Assembly (NCBI GenBank): GCA_007674295.1
Contig: CM017463.1
Coordinates: forward strand, 24,800-88,799
DNA length: 64,000 bases
Reading direction: 5' to 3'
Origin: Antonospora locustae
Lineage: Eukaryota > Microsporidia
How positions within the stretch are numbered: the stretch's first letter is position 1; the number at the start of each line of letters is the position of its first letter. This document shows, in pieces, positions 23,690 to 32,474 of this stretch. Below the pieces are notes generated by a model that saw nothing but the letters and a program-made list of their open reading frames with translations, was not told the origin of the DNA and made no database searches. Made by a program: the position numbers and the translations under genes.

Positions 23690-24662
23690 GGAATAGTGAG
23701 GGGATTTATTGACATTAGGACATCCGTAAGTCCAGAAGCAAGGTGACGGGTGCTTACTTGCACCGGATAAAGCCTTTCCGTCTGCCAAAGCGATACGTGC
23801 AAGAAGACAGAAGAAATGGCGGTCTCTGATGAGAAAAGAAGCACAATACTTGCGAACATATGAGACAAAGGAACATTAAAAAAACGGCCAAGACAGAGAA
23901 CAGATTGCCCATGAGCCAAGCGTACTGCAGCACTTGTTTCTGCTGAGAATGTTTTGATGAGACGGCATGCATTGCTCAAACGCCTTTCGCCTGCTTGAGA
24001 ATTATTTGAGTTGATATGAAAGCGGGTCTGCAAGCGTATGCAAAGGGTTTCTTGTAGAGATACACGCAGACTGTCTCTTGAGCAATGAAGCTCTTGTATA
24101 AACACGACGAAGCATGGCGGGGGTTCAGGCGCAGAGCCCCATTCAAGTTGCAGAGGCCTTTCGTACTTTTCTCTTCGTTGCTACAGTAGCGTGCAAGGCC
24201 ACGAAACTGCCAACTGGGATAAAGAAGACGTGTGGTGTGCCACGCACTCGCGAGGCGGTGGCTTCTTTCAAGCACCCAGTAGAAGGCGGCCTGGCGAAAC
24301 CACCAAACTGGGCAGCCATGGTGCAAATGGCTACCAAGGTCAAAAGCAGCACATGTAAAGCAGAATGGCCTAGGTCAGCAACTGAGGCTGCAATGAATAG
24401 ATGAAGAAGTAACGGAGAAAACGAGATAACAGGTACTGGCTTGAAGCGGCAGTGACATATCTCCTGTGAGTCAGCAACTGTGTGAAGCTCGAGAGGTTTT
24501 GAGAGCACCTGTATGTGTTGCGCTGCTTTGTCTCTCAGCGCCGGAGCTTGTGATGTGGCATTCTCTTCCTATTTGATAAACACAAGTTACCTCCAAGTTG
24601 ATTTGCTGCTCTAGGGACATTGCATTGTAGGCTAGCTGTAGGACGAGGCGCCTGCATGTCTC
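23690..24662. other. Intergenic region with only doubtful short frames
   Basis: About 970 bases. Short minus-strand frames exist. One at 23754-23912 begins MGNLFSVLAVFLMFLCLI, with a hydrophobic stretch. Another at 24143-24508 has a hydrophobic centre. None has a convincing start context or family. Base composition resembles the flanking genes, so decayed or very small fast-evolving genes are possible. Confidence 0.4.
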
Positions 24663-25865
24663 TCAGGTCCTCTTGTCCCCTCTCCAGAGCCTCGCGGCAC
24701 ATCTCCCCGCAACCAGAAGACACAGAGATATCAGCGGACCGAGCAGACACAGAAAAAAGAACGGCACAAGAGAGTCTGCAGCGTTTGTCGAGTAGAAGGG
24801 CACTCTGACGTTCATTCCCCACAGCCCCGCAATTGTCTGGCACGGAAGAAACACGAACGCCACAAAGCTGAAGCGGTTCACAGCGCGGCTCATCTCGTTT
24901 GCCTCCTTCGTCTGCTTCATGTCCACAAGCGCAAGAATCAGGTCCTGCGACCGCTCAACTGTCCTGATGTACTCCTTTGTCTGCTCCTCGGCAAGCACAA
25001 AGTCGTCAAGTGCAACCTCAAACACGCGCACAATCTTTCTCTTGAACCGCCCGCTCTCCACAACAACCCGCAGAATCTGCCGCTTTGGCTTGATGAAGCT
25101 CCACAGGTCAAAGAGCGCACACGCAGTGCCGAAGTTCAAGTGGAGGAGATGCTCCAGGTTGCTGTCCTGTGCAACGCTGCGCTCCACGTCGGGGCATATC
25201 GTCCTGACGATGTGCTTGATGTCCTGCAGAAACTCGATCACAATTGAGTACAGGACCCAGTCGGGCGAGAAGGTGGTGTGCTCGCATATCAGCGACAGGA
25301 AGTTGACGATGTCGTTGATGCCGGTCCACGTTCTGTCGTGCGTGGTGACAACGAAGTTCTTGAAGATCAGAATGTTGAAGTCGATGTCCTCTGTGGGGCT
25401 GAGGCGCCGAAGCCTGCAGAGGCGCAGGGAGATGAACGTGTAGTGCCGAAACATCTCGACCTTCTCCTCTGTGTCTCTGTCTCGAATATCGTTGAGACTT
25501 ATGTCGTGGACGTCGTAGAGCTCGCGAAGCATTCTCAGGTCGTGCTCGAGCGGATTGAATATGTTCAGCCAGAACTGGCTGCGTGTCTGTGCAAAGCGTG
25601 TGTCTCTGAAGATGTCGTTTGACTGCACAAGCACAGGGTCTGCATCGCCCGGTATGAAGAGGTAGTACTTGGTGTTCAGCAGGTTTCGAAATCGTGCGAA
25701 GTTGTATACTGCAGGTCCTGTGTTGGCCTCCTCGTCAATGTCGCTGCATGTTTCGATGGGGTCCACACGCGCCCGTGTCCTGTACACGTCCTGGTTCTCT
25801 CTGCCCTTTCGCATTTTCCTGTATATTGTGATGATCTCCGTTATTGTGCTGGAGTACTTGCCCAT
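24663..25865 (-). CDS. CorA-type Mg2+ transporter
   Basis: A membrane Mg2+ or divalent cation channel of the CorA/Alr1/Mrs2 superfamily, 400 aa. A long cytosolic helical and beta domain precedes two C-terminal transmembrane helices (about 335-358 and 368-392). The signature GMN occurs right after the first helix (TIAGLWGMNV). The helical stalk before it is charged. MGKYSS at 25865 is the start, with CCCC immediately before the ATG. The open frame 5' of it (to 26000) overlaps the divergent neighbour. CorA-type pores are pentameric; fungal Alr proteins sit in the plasma membrane, but location here is not shown by the sequence. Confidence 0.93.
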   Translation of the reverse strand: MGKYSSTITEIITIYRKMRKGRENQDVYRTRARVDPIETCSDIDEEANTGPAVYNFARFRNLLNTKYYLFIPGDADPVLVQSNDIFRDTRFAQTRSQFWLNIFNPLEHDLRMLRELYDVHDISLNDIRDRDTEEKVEMFRHYTFISLRLCRLRRLSPTEDIDFNILIFKNFVVTTHDRTWTGINDIVNFLSLICEHTTFSPDWVLYSIVIEFLQDIKHIVRTICPDVERSVAQDSNLEHLLHLNFGTACALFDLWSFIKPKRQILRVVVESGRFKRKIVRVFEVALDDFVLAEEQTKEYIRTVERSQDLILALVDMKQTKEANEMSRAVNRFSFVAFVFLPCQTIAGLWGMNVRVPFYSTNAADSLVPFFFLCLLGPLISLCLLVAGRCAARLWRGDKRT

Positions 25866-25939
25866 GGGGTGCTCCCTGCACAGGCTTGCGAGTGTACCTG
25901 TCGCCGGGCAGTGTTGCCGGCTGCATTTTCTATCCCCAG
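25866..25939. promoter_or_regulatory. Divergent 74-bp promoter with CCCC on both sides
   Basis: The only DNA between the CorA gene and the SEL1-repeat gene. Reading outwards, each ATG has CCCC adjacent or two bases away (CACCCCATG on minus, TATCCCCAGATG on plus). It therefore has to hold both promoters in 74 bases, a compact arrangement seen in microsporidia. Confidence 0.6.
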
Positions 25940-27451
25940 ATGAATGTGCTTGTGCTTGTCCTGCTTGTGCTCTGCAGAGGCGCCGTGGCTTCATCGGCAA
26001 GAGGCGTGGGCCAGGTGCTCGACACGCTGTTTGAGAGCCCGTACGTCACTGCAGAGGCTGTTTCGTATCTGAAGTACAGGTACCTCGGCGGCACAAGGGC
26101 GACATTGCTCATGGGGCTTGTGTCTCGGCGGGGCCATGACGTGTACCACGACCTGCTGTATGCGCACAACTCGTACATCACGGCGGACCTGGTGCGCAAC
26201 GCGCCCGAGATCTGCGAGATTGTCTATGGAGTTGCCGAGCAGGTCTACAGAGAGTTTCTGGAGAACAAGTTTCTCTTCTTTCCCAAGCTGGAGTTTGCGC
26301 AGGTTGCAGAGTACGCCAGACTGCTCGAAAACGTGGACCACATTGTGGACTCTGCGCTCTACGACGACAGGCGGTCTGCAGAAAGCTTCTATGACATGCT
26401 TGACAAGGGCTTCATTGACATTCGAGAGTACGTCGGCGTCCTTGACAAGCTCGTCCAAAAGGGCGTGCCGAAGGCTGCGTCTGTGATGGGCGAGCTGTAC
26501 ATGTACGGCCACGGTGTAGAGCGCAACTGGCAGAGGGCGGAGGAGTACTTTGTGAAGGGTGCTGTGAGGGGCGAGGCTGTGTCCTACAACGGGCTCGGAC
26601 GGATTCTGATGGACAGAGACGGCGAGAGCATGGGCAGGTGCAGGCAGCACCTGGTGAAGGCTGTTCTCAAGGGTCTTCCTGCGGCGTGCTTCAACATGTT
26701 TCTGTGGTACGAGAAGTCGCACAGGGGCGCAGGCGTGCAGCTAGGCACTGTGTACCTCATGAAGGCTGCGGAGAAGGGGTACCTTCCTGCGCTGTTTCGC
26801 TACGGCGAGATTCTCTACGAGCAGGGGCGCTTTGACGCGGCGATTCCCTACTTGATGTCTGTGTCCGAATACAGCAGCCCAGTTACACGGGTCCAGCGCG
26901 ACGCAGAAGTGCTGTTTCTGGGCGGAAGCCACGAGAAGGCACTTGCACTGTGTCTGCTGGGCGCCGAGATGGGCTCCGACGTGTCGATCAAGAATGCGCT
27001 GCATCTGCTGAAACGCCACAGGCGCTTTGTGCAGGACTCGGCGTCGGTCGTGTTCAGACTACTTGCGAAGTACGTGGACATGGGCGTGCACACGCATCTT
27101 GTGGACCTTGGCGACTGCTACTTCTACGGCGCAGGTGTCGAAAAGTCGTACAAGAGCGCTTTTGCATATTACACGTCGGCATCGCTCTACGACTCGGGAC
27201 GGGGGCTCTACTCTCTGAGCTACATGTACCAGCACGGCCTCGGGTGCAAACGAAACCCGCTCCAGGCGCTGCACTACGTGCTGCAGGTGCTGAAGAAGGA
27301 CGCGGATGCATATCTTGTGGGGTTCTACGTCATTCCGTGGTACATCGTGCAGGATGTCTTTCTCTACTTTCCGTACCGGTGCGTGACTACAGCCACAGGG
27401 ATCTTCATGGCCATTCTGGTGTCCAGAATCGCACGGAGAATTGGAAAGTAA
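25940..27451 (+). CDS. SEL1-repeat ER membrane protein, Hrd3/SEL1L-like
   Basis: Probably the substrate-recruiting partner of an Hrd1-type ubiquitin ligase in ER-associated degradation. Of 503 aa, residues 1-17 form a signal peptide (MNVLVLVLLVLCRGAVA). SEL1/TPR-like repeats follow, for example PKAASVMGELYMYGHGVE, then later LVDLGDCYFYGAGVEKSYKS and GLYSLSYMYQHGLG, each with the small-residue G..Y..G.GV pattern. A final hydrophobic segment near the C-terminus (TATGIFMAILVSRI) with a basic tail gives a type I topology. Yeast Hrd3 is 833 aa, so it is much reduced. The start follows CCCCAG. Confidence 0.85.
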   Translation: MNVLVLVLLVLCRGAVASSARGVGQVLDTLFESPYVTAEAVSYLKYRYLGGTRATLLMGLVSRRGHDVYHDLLYAHNSYITADLVRNAPEICEIVYGVAEQVYREFLENKFLFFPKLEFAQVAEYARLLENVDHIVDSALYDDRRSAESFYDMLDKGFIDIREYVGVLDKLVQKGVPKAASVMGELYMYGHGVERNWQRAEEYFVKGAVRGEAVSYNGLGRILMDRDGESMGRCRQHLVKAVLKGLPAACFNMFLWYEKSHRGAGVQLGTVYLMKAAEKGYLPALFRYGEILYEQGRFDAAIPYLMSVSEYSSPVTRVQRDAEVLFLGGSHEKALALCLLGAEMGSDVSIKNALHLLKRHRRFVQDSASVVFRLLAKYVDMGVHTHLVDLGDCYFYGAGVEKSYKSAFAYYTSASLYDSGRGLYSLSYMYQHGLGCKRNPLQALHYVLQVLKKDADAYLVGFYVIPWYIVQDVFLYFPYRCVTTATGIFMAILVSRIARRIGK

Positions 27452-27509
27452 AACTGCAGCAGGAAGCATCTAACATGTTCTGTAGAAAACCTAACTCAAA
27501 ATTGCACCC

Positions 27510-28058
27510 ATGTATTTTCTCGGCTTGCTACCGCATGTTGAATCGTTGAATATAAATAATGAGAATTTGGCTCGCGTTTGTAACGTGACAAAGAACCTAC
27601 ACAAGAGGACCAAGTTTCGGACATTGTACGAGTTGTTCAGCGTGGCAGAAAAGACAAGCATTCCGGAGATACAGAAAAAATACCGAAGAATGATGCGGGA
27701 GGAGAAATTTGCAGACGGGACACCAATAGGCAGCTCAGTGATAGGGATTGTAAACGAGTCCTACGATGTTCTCAGAAGATGTAAAGACACATATGATTAC
27801 TTGCTAGACCACCCGTACCTCATGAGGGAACCTGTTTCCTTGTCCAAGATAAACATCATAGTCGGTGTGCTTATTGCAATAGCTACTCTTCTTGTGGCAG
27901 ACTTCCTTGTTGCTGCTGTGAGGATTTTGCTCTACAACAGGAAGAAGACGCAAAAGAAGAGCACAAAGAAGGAGCGGCGAGAATGTACAAGAACACCCAG
28001 TCTAAACGACATGAATATGTTGAAGCTATATCGCATTCTGGTAAGAAAAAAACATTGA
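27510..28058 (+). CDS. ER J-like membrane protein without HPD (DNAJC25/Erj5-like)
   Basis: 182 aa. Residues about 38-100 have the J-domain layout: LYELFSVAEKTSIPEIQKKY as helices I and II, then IGIVNESYDVLRR as helix III, and finally TYDYLLDHPY. The last motif is typical of DNAJC25/Erj5-type ER J proteins. The loop after helix II, where HPD should be, reads REEKFADGTP, so the Hsp70-stimulating triad is absent. A transmembrane helix (INIIVGVLIAIATLLVADFL) and a Lys/Arg-rich tail follow. The ATG directly follows CCC. It lies 58 bases after the Hrd3-like gene in the same direction, suggesting a linked ER quality-control role (inference). Confidence 0.65.
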   Translation: MYFLGLLPHVESLNINNENLARVCNVTKNLHKRTKFRTLYELFSVAEKTSIPEIQKKYRRMMREEKFADGTPIGSSVIGIVNESYDVLRRCKDTYDYLLDHPYLMREPVSLSKINIIVGVLIAIATLLVADFLVAAVRILLYNRKKTQKKSTKKERRECTRTPSLNDMNMLKLYRILVRKKH

Positions 28059-28182
28059 TATCTCTCTGCCAGGTGCTGCAGTCAATTTTCGAGTGTGAAA
28101 TACATGAACTTCGATTCCAAGCCCGCGCTCTGCATCTGTGTCATCTTCGTAAACGACATTAAAAAAACCTACTTTTTATGCA

Positions 28183-29019
28183 ATGAGCAGAGAGAAGATA
28201 AAGCGCTGGATAGAAGAAGACACACGTGCAATGCTAAAGTGCTTAAAGTCCCTAGCTCAGATACAGAAGCTTAAGTTCTACAGCATTCTGTACGACATGC
28301 TCACCGAGGACATATGCCGGACTAAACGTGAGATATTTTACATGGCGGTTCCTGTTTTCAAATCCCAAAAGGTTGTGGACTATCTTGTCAAGTCTACGTC
28401 AATAAAGCTTGGAATTTCGCTTGATCGGTACATAACGGCATCGCTCAAAGGACTCTACTTTGGACCGGTGAGGTTTTATGTGCAAGACGGCATTATACAG
28501 AACTCAACGCTAATTCCTGACATGCAGAAAGTGCATCGTGTGGAGTGCGATGCATCTTCTGTTGTGGTTATAGAAAAGGATGCGCTGTTCTCGTTCATAG
28601 TCGAGAGGACAGCGCGAGACGATATTCTATTTGTCTGCGGAAAAGGGTATCCGTGCCGAAACACGATTCGTCTGCTGCAGGCTATCAAGGCTAAGAAGTA
28701 CGGAATCTTTGACTTTGATCCGTATGGCATGCATATCTTCGTTGTATACAAAGGCAGCCTGGAAGATGATTCCTTTGAGAGGCTGGGCATTACGTCGCAA
28801 GACCTGTTCAAGTACAAGGTGTCAGAAAGGGATCTTATAGATCTGGTGCCCAGAGACATGAAGTACATCGAAAACATGATGAAAAGAGACGACTGCCTCG
28901 CCCTTTCGCCAGACCTTCTTTTTCTCAAGGGCCTGGGAAAGAAGCTCGAGATGGAGGCGTTTATAGCTCACGACCCGTACTTCTTTGAGAAGTTCATCAA
29001 CCAGAAGGTTCCCCGCTAA
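28183..29019 (+). CDS. SPO11: Meiotic recombinase Spo11 (topoisomerase VI A-like)
   Basis: Makes programmed DNA double-strand breaks at meiosis by a topoisomerase-like transesterification. In 278 aa, the 5Y-CAP part carries TKREIFY with the catalytic tyrosine at residue 53. The segment FKSQKVVDYLVKS then ASLKGLYFGPVR corresponds to family DNA-binding regions. The Toprim part has VVVIEKDALF (Glu131) and GIFDFDPYGMHI with the DxD metal-binding pair at 177/179. All key residues are present, so it looks functional. It is shorter than human Spo11 (396 aa), mainly by a missing N-terminus. No CCC is next to the ATG. Confidence 0.95.
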   Translation: MSREKIKRWIEEDTRAMLKCLKSLAQIQKLKFYSILYDMLTEDICRTKREIFYMAVPVFKSQKVVDYLVKSTSIKLGISLDRYITASLKGLYFGPVRFYVQDGIIQNSTLIPDMQKVHRVECDASSVVVIEKDALFSFIVERTARDDILFVCGKGYPCRNTIRLLQAIKAKKYGIFDFDPYGMHIFVVYKGSLEDDSFERLGITSQDLFKYKVSERDLIDLVPRDMKYIENMMKRDDCLALSPDLLFLKGLGKKLEMEAFIAHDPYFFEKFINQKVPR

Positions 29020-29163
29020 AAAGGGTGCCTTTCGCTTGAAATGCTTTACGTGTAGGATGACGTTCAAAATGGCGCAACTTTCTCAAAAGAATATAAAAGC
29101 AGTCGCCCAAAAGCCTGTTTGGCGCAGAAACGAAGAAACTTGGACGAGGCCATGAAATCTTAT

Positions 29164-29577
29164 TTATCTTTCGCACTCATAGAGAACGCACTTCTTTCGC
29201 TGTCTGTTTTTTTTGGAATGACCTTCTGGTATGCTATCATTCAGAATTGTGATCACATTCAAGCTGTGAAACATCCAGAGATGCCCGTTATTTTTCGACT
29301 TCAGACAAACTACACAAGGCTGGATGATGTGGTATCCAACAATCTTTCCGCACTGCAGACATCCCACGTCTCTTACTGCACAGCGGCAGCTCCTTGCCAT
29401 ATACGGGTCGTATACGGGGCTTATTGCTGTTGATATTATATTTGTGGAGATCAGGTGCACTCTTGGATCCGAGAGAAGAGACGACTCAAGGCCGTATCTT
29501 GTCAGCAGAGAGCTGCATTCGCCACAGTAAACGGAGTATTTTTGTTCCTTGGTGCACACATCCCGTTCCACGATCAT
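29164..29577 (-). CDS. FAM72-family zinc-binding-like protein
   Basis: 137 aa matching the FAM72 family of small cysteine-rich proteins. The order is a first CxxC (YCGEC, 18-21), a D...L.ST motif, Cys64/66, then CLQCGKIVGYHII, PCVVC and NNGHLWMFHS. The last block corresponds closely to the human FAM72A block with GNIVGYHV and NNGHFWMFHS. Human FAM72A binds uracil DNA glycosylase UNG2. A role here is unknown. The conserved Cys/His pattern argues for metal binding (inference). A partial second copy of the first third lies across the N at 29653. It is convergent with Spo11. Confidence 0.85.
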   Translation of the reverse strand: MIVERDVCTKEQKYSVYCGECSSLLTRYGLESSLLSDPRVHLISTNIISTAISPVYDPYMARSCRCAVRDVGCLQCGKIVGYHIIQPCVVCLKSKNNGHLWMFHSLNVITILNDSIPEGHSKKNRQRKKCVLYECER

Positions 29578-29652
29578 GATGTGTTTTGTTATTGTTTTCC
29601 AATCGTTTTTAAATTGTTCGCAATGTTTGTGACGAACTGTGTTTTATTTGTT
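29417..29652. repeat. 236-bp direct duplication, copy 1
   Basis: Identical, as far as read, to 29654-29889 at a constant offset of 237 bases, ending right at the single N at 29653. It covers the N-terminal third of the FAM72-like gene. Confidence 0.9.
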
Positions 29653-29653
29653 N
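29653..29653. other. Ambiguous base at a probable contig join
   Basis: The only N in the window, exactly at the junction of the two 236-base copies. This is what an unmerged overlap between two contigs would look like. Confidence 0.75.
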
Positions 29654-29889
29654 GGGCTTATTGCTGTTGATATTATATTTGTGGAGATCAGGTGCACTCT
29701 TGGATCCGAGAGAAGAGACGACTCAAGGCCGTATCTTGTCAGCAGAGAGCTGCATTCGCCACAGTAAACGGAGTATTTTTGTTCCTTGGTGCACACATCC
29801 CGTTCCACGATCATGATGTGTTTTGTTATTGTTTTCCAATCGTTTTTAAATTGTTCGCAATGTTTGTGACGAACTGTGTTTTATTTGTT
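29654..29889. repeat. 236-bp direct duplication, copy 2
   Basis: Repeats 29417-29652. It would encode the start of the FAM72-like protein on the minus strand from 29814 and then breaks at the N. It is therefore a partial copy, probably artefactual. Confidence 0.9.
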
Positions 29890-30200
29890 TGGGGTTTATT
29901 TTATTGATTACCGGTGGCATTGGTTGCTTACATGCAGGTCTGCAGATGGTGCGCTGGGCGCATGATAGTGCTGTCTATCTTCTGAACTTCCATGCAGAGC
30001 CTCAGGCATCTCTGCGAGGAAATCTCCGACACTTTGGCTTCAAACGTGACAAGTTGAGGAACAACGGTGGCACCGTAAAACATAAGTATCAAATGCATTG
30101 AATGCTGTATGTAACGCTGATGCGTAGCAGTAGCACAAGGCGCGTAGGAGAAGAGAACGTGCATTTAACTACGGGAATGAGAGACACCATGCAAGCTCCG
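29890..30200. other. Short region with a doubtful minus-strand frame
   Basis: A minus frame at 29928-30164 holds MFYGATVVPQLVTFEAK-like residues, but it lacks a CCC start context and family similarity. It may be a small gene; otherwise nothing is seen. Confidence 0.3.
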
Positions 30201-30392
30201 CTAGTTCAGCATGTCTCTGATAAATGGCGACTTTGTGTCCTTAGATATCTCGTTTTTGATGTTCTCCTCAAGAATCTGGTTTACCTTCTGGGTGTCTTCG
30301 ATCAGCACACGCAGCTCGGTGTTGATCTTTCTTGTCTCGTCATTCTCATGCTCAATCGCACAAATAACAGCTTCAAAGTCCTTTGTGTCCAT
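30201..30392 (-). CDS. Small coiled-coil protein, 63 aa
   Basis: Starting at the ATG immediately after CCC (GCCCATGGAC), the product is a short, charged, almost entirely helical protein. Heptad-like spacing runs from VICAIEHENDETRKINTELR through QKVNQILEENIKNE. The open frame to 30527 overlaps the divergent Elp4 start and is not preferred. Such peptides are typical of kinetochore, mediator or tethering-complex subunits; no family was recognised. Confidence 0.55.
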   Translation of the reverse strand: MDTKDFEAVICAIEHENDETRKINTELRVLIEDTQKVNQILEENIKNEISKDTKSPFIRDMLN

Positions 30393-30517
30393 GGGCCAGT
30401 GCAAATTCTGCGTGCTATCTCCATGTTGTAAGTTGCTTGACTGCACAGATAGCTGGAAGTGCACGCAGAAACTGTTGGCAAAGTGCACTGGATTTATCTT
30501 CGGAAAAAAGACATCCC

Positions 30518-31165
30518 ATGCGCCCACCTTTTTTGCACCAGTGTCCCCAGCTCACAAGCACTGAAATATACGGGCTTCCGCATCTTGATATCGACATCTC
30601 GCCGGGAACGCTAACGCTCATAGACCCCGACCCGTATTCGATGGACCACATCGCTCTGCTTCGTGTGATTGCGTCTACCAACAAGTCACGGCTTGTTATG
30701 GTGGCCGATGCGCCTGTTGACCTGTTTGAGTCGAGCAGCACGGATATGGCCATCGCATGGCGATACAAGAACCTGAGCCAGAAACCTGTTCTGAACATAA
30801 ACAAGTGCATAAGCTTCAAGAACGACACGTTTGAGACGGTCACCACAAAGACCAACAGTCTCGTCACTATATTCTCTCCTGTGGATGCTTACGAACTCCG
30901 GAAGATATGCAGGCGTAACAACAACACTGCCTTTGTGGCTGCACCAAACATGCCGTATCTGCATTTTGACATTGTGCTTAAGATCAGAAGCCTGGTATTT
31001 GCCAATCTGGACTATCATGGACTTATCGAAGTCAAAAAAGCAAGAAACGTCAGAACGTTGCGTGTTGAGCGGATGAAGTCCCTTGTGTACGGATACAAAA
31101 TCAAAAAACACGGTGTGCTGATAGAAGATGTCATTATACCACCCGAAGTCAATTCATGGAGATGA
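30518..31165 (+). CDS. ELP4: Elongator complex subunit Elp4
   Basis: Part of the RecA-like Elp4-5-6 ring of Elongator, needed for wobble-uridine modification of tRNAs. Recognisable PAXNEB motifs are IAWRYKNL in the middle and LDYHGLIEVKKARNVRTL with IIPPEVNS at the end. The latter corresponds to human DYHGLIHIRQIPRLNNL and LPPDLSDT. The length is 215 aa against over 400 in yeast and human, so the usual N-terminal part and insertions are missing. The classical P-loop is also absent in the family. The ATG directly follows CCC. It is divergent from the coiled-coil gene, with 125 bases between the starts. Confidence 0.85.
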   Translation: MRPPFLHQCPQLTSTEIYGLPHLDIDISPGTLTLIDPDPYSMDHIALLRVIASTNKSRLVMVADAPVDLFESSSTDMAIAWRYKNLSQKPVLNINKCISFKNDTFETVTTKTNSLVTIFSPVDAYELRKICRRNNNTAFVAAPNMPYLHFDIVLKIRSLVFANLDYHGLIEVKKARNVRTLRVERMKSLVYGYKIKKHGVLIEDVIIPPEVNSWR

Positions 31166-31277
31166 GGCAGTAGTGAGTACATGCGGCTTTTCTGTTTAGT
31201 AGCGTTGTGAAGCATTGCGCACAAACTAAAGAGAAGTTGCAGGGCTTCCATAAATACGCTCGAAAACAACAACCTCG

Positions 31278-31877
31278 ATGCCCATACGAAAAGTTGCAAA
31301 AAAGAAAAAAGAGTCGCGTGAGAAGGAGCACGAGAAGATGGAGTCCAGGGCAGAGTGCTCACACTCTGTAATAGTTTTTGACACCACAGGTCTCCCCACA
31401 AACCAGATAAAGCTGCTTCGAGAGCAGCTGAAGGACCATGGTACAGTTATAAAGTCGAAGAAGAGCATCATGTCGATGGTGCTGAAAAATTGCGGATACA
31501 CACCGCCTGATCTCACTGAGAATGCGCATCTATTTTTTGTGATGGGGGATCTGGACGCTGCAACAGTGACTATAGAGAGGTTCGCTAGCGCAGTATACAT
31601 AAGACAGGGAGACATGGCTCCTGAAGATGTGATAGTGAACAGAGGCGTTCTGAAAGCAGACGGAATGCTGGTACCAACGGCAAACGAAAAAAAGCTTGTT
31701 GAGCACGGAATGCCTGTTGTATTGAGAGAAGACACATTGTTTCTTGAAGAAGACTTCTGTGTATGCAGCAAGGGAGAAATTGCCAATGCCAACACGGTGT
31801 CAATTCTAAAGATACTGAAGATTCCTCTTCTCACTTGTCAGGCAAAGATTTTGGCCACTCTCAAAAGACAGCAATGA
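31278..31877 (+). CDS. MRT4: Ribosome assembly factor Mrt4
   Basis: A nuclear uL10/P0-like factor that holds the P-stalk site on pre-60S particles until P0 replaces it. Of 199 aa, the basic start MPIRKVAKKKKE resembles Mrt4 rather than P0. Next come VFDTTGLPTNQIKLLREQL, then KSKKSIMSMVLKN, the family RNA-binding region. The inserted Mrt4-type domain (IRQGDMAPEDVIV, VPTANEKKLVEHGMPVVL) lies around 115-150. It lacks the acidic P-protein tail, as expected. Confidence 0.85.
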   Translation: MPIRKVAKKKKESREKEHEKMESRAECSHSVIVFDTTGLPTNQIKLLREQLKDHGTVIKSKKSIMSMVLKNCGYTPPDLTENAHLFFVMGDLDAATVTIERFASAVYIRQGDMAPEDVIVNRGVLKADGMLVPTANEKKLVEHGMPVVLREDTLFLEEDFCVCSKGEIANANTVSILKILKIPLLTCQAKILATLKRQQ

Positions 31878-31967
31878 CATGCACAGCATGTATATGGCCC
31901 GAGGAAAATTTTTGCGTATTCCTTTGCATGGTGCACAAGGCCTATACATATGGCCCAACACACCCTT

Positions 31968-32474
31968 ATGACGCCATTTCTAAAGTTCCTTTCTCAGAAC
32001 TTCAGAGCACAAGCTGGGCGATATGTCCCCATTGATCAGTCACACAACGAGTATCGCCATTACGGCACGCAGTGTCTGGGAGAGCTTGTTCTCAATGCAG
32101 AGGAGGTTCTCTATATGTTTAAACCCGGATTTTCCACAAATGACAAGGGCGTCGCAATGTATGTTGAGCTGAAGAATAGCGGATTTAACTTGTTTAGATT
32201 CAGAGACAGAACAGACAAGTACTTTGTGTATGCAAAAACAGCCGACTTCAACAGAAAGAAGGCCCTTCCCATGGCAACCGCAGAGGTCGTTGGAAAAAAT
32301 GACATTCTTGTGGACCGACTGGACTTTTTTCATCAAAAACCCGTGCTATTTTGTGTTAGCAGCCGTAGCCAGATGAGCTTTCTTAAGGTAAGTGAGCTTG
32401 GGCGTCTGAGCCTTGCTGCTGACAAGAATATGTACAAAAGCACTTCGTGCACGAAAATAAGGTCGCCTTGCTGA
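31968..32474 (+). CDS. tRNA-splicing endonuclease subunit, Sen54-like
   Basis: 168 aa (or 174 from the ATG at 31950). ELVLNAEEVLYMFKPG matches the LSPEEALYL motif of Sen54, and YVELKNSGFNLFRFRDR resembles its Y..LK..GY..R segment. The catalytic Tyr-His-Lys triad of Sen2/Sen34 is not evident, favouring the structural subunit. Sen54 is about 470 aa in yeast, so this is strongly reduced. The second ATG is preferred because of CCC five bases upstream. A GTAAGT at about 32388 near the 3' end could be a 5' splice site, but no convincing 3' site was found. Confidence 0.55.
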   Translation: MTPFLKFLSQNFRAQAGRYVPIDQSHNEYRHYGTQCLGELVLNAEEVLYMFKPGFSTNDKGVAMYVELKNSGFNLFRFRDRTDKYFVYAKTADFNRKKALPMATAEVVGKNDILVDRLDFFHQKPVLFCVSSRSQMSFLKVSELGRLSLAADKNMYKSTSCTKIRSPC

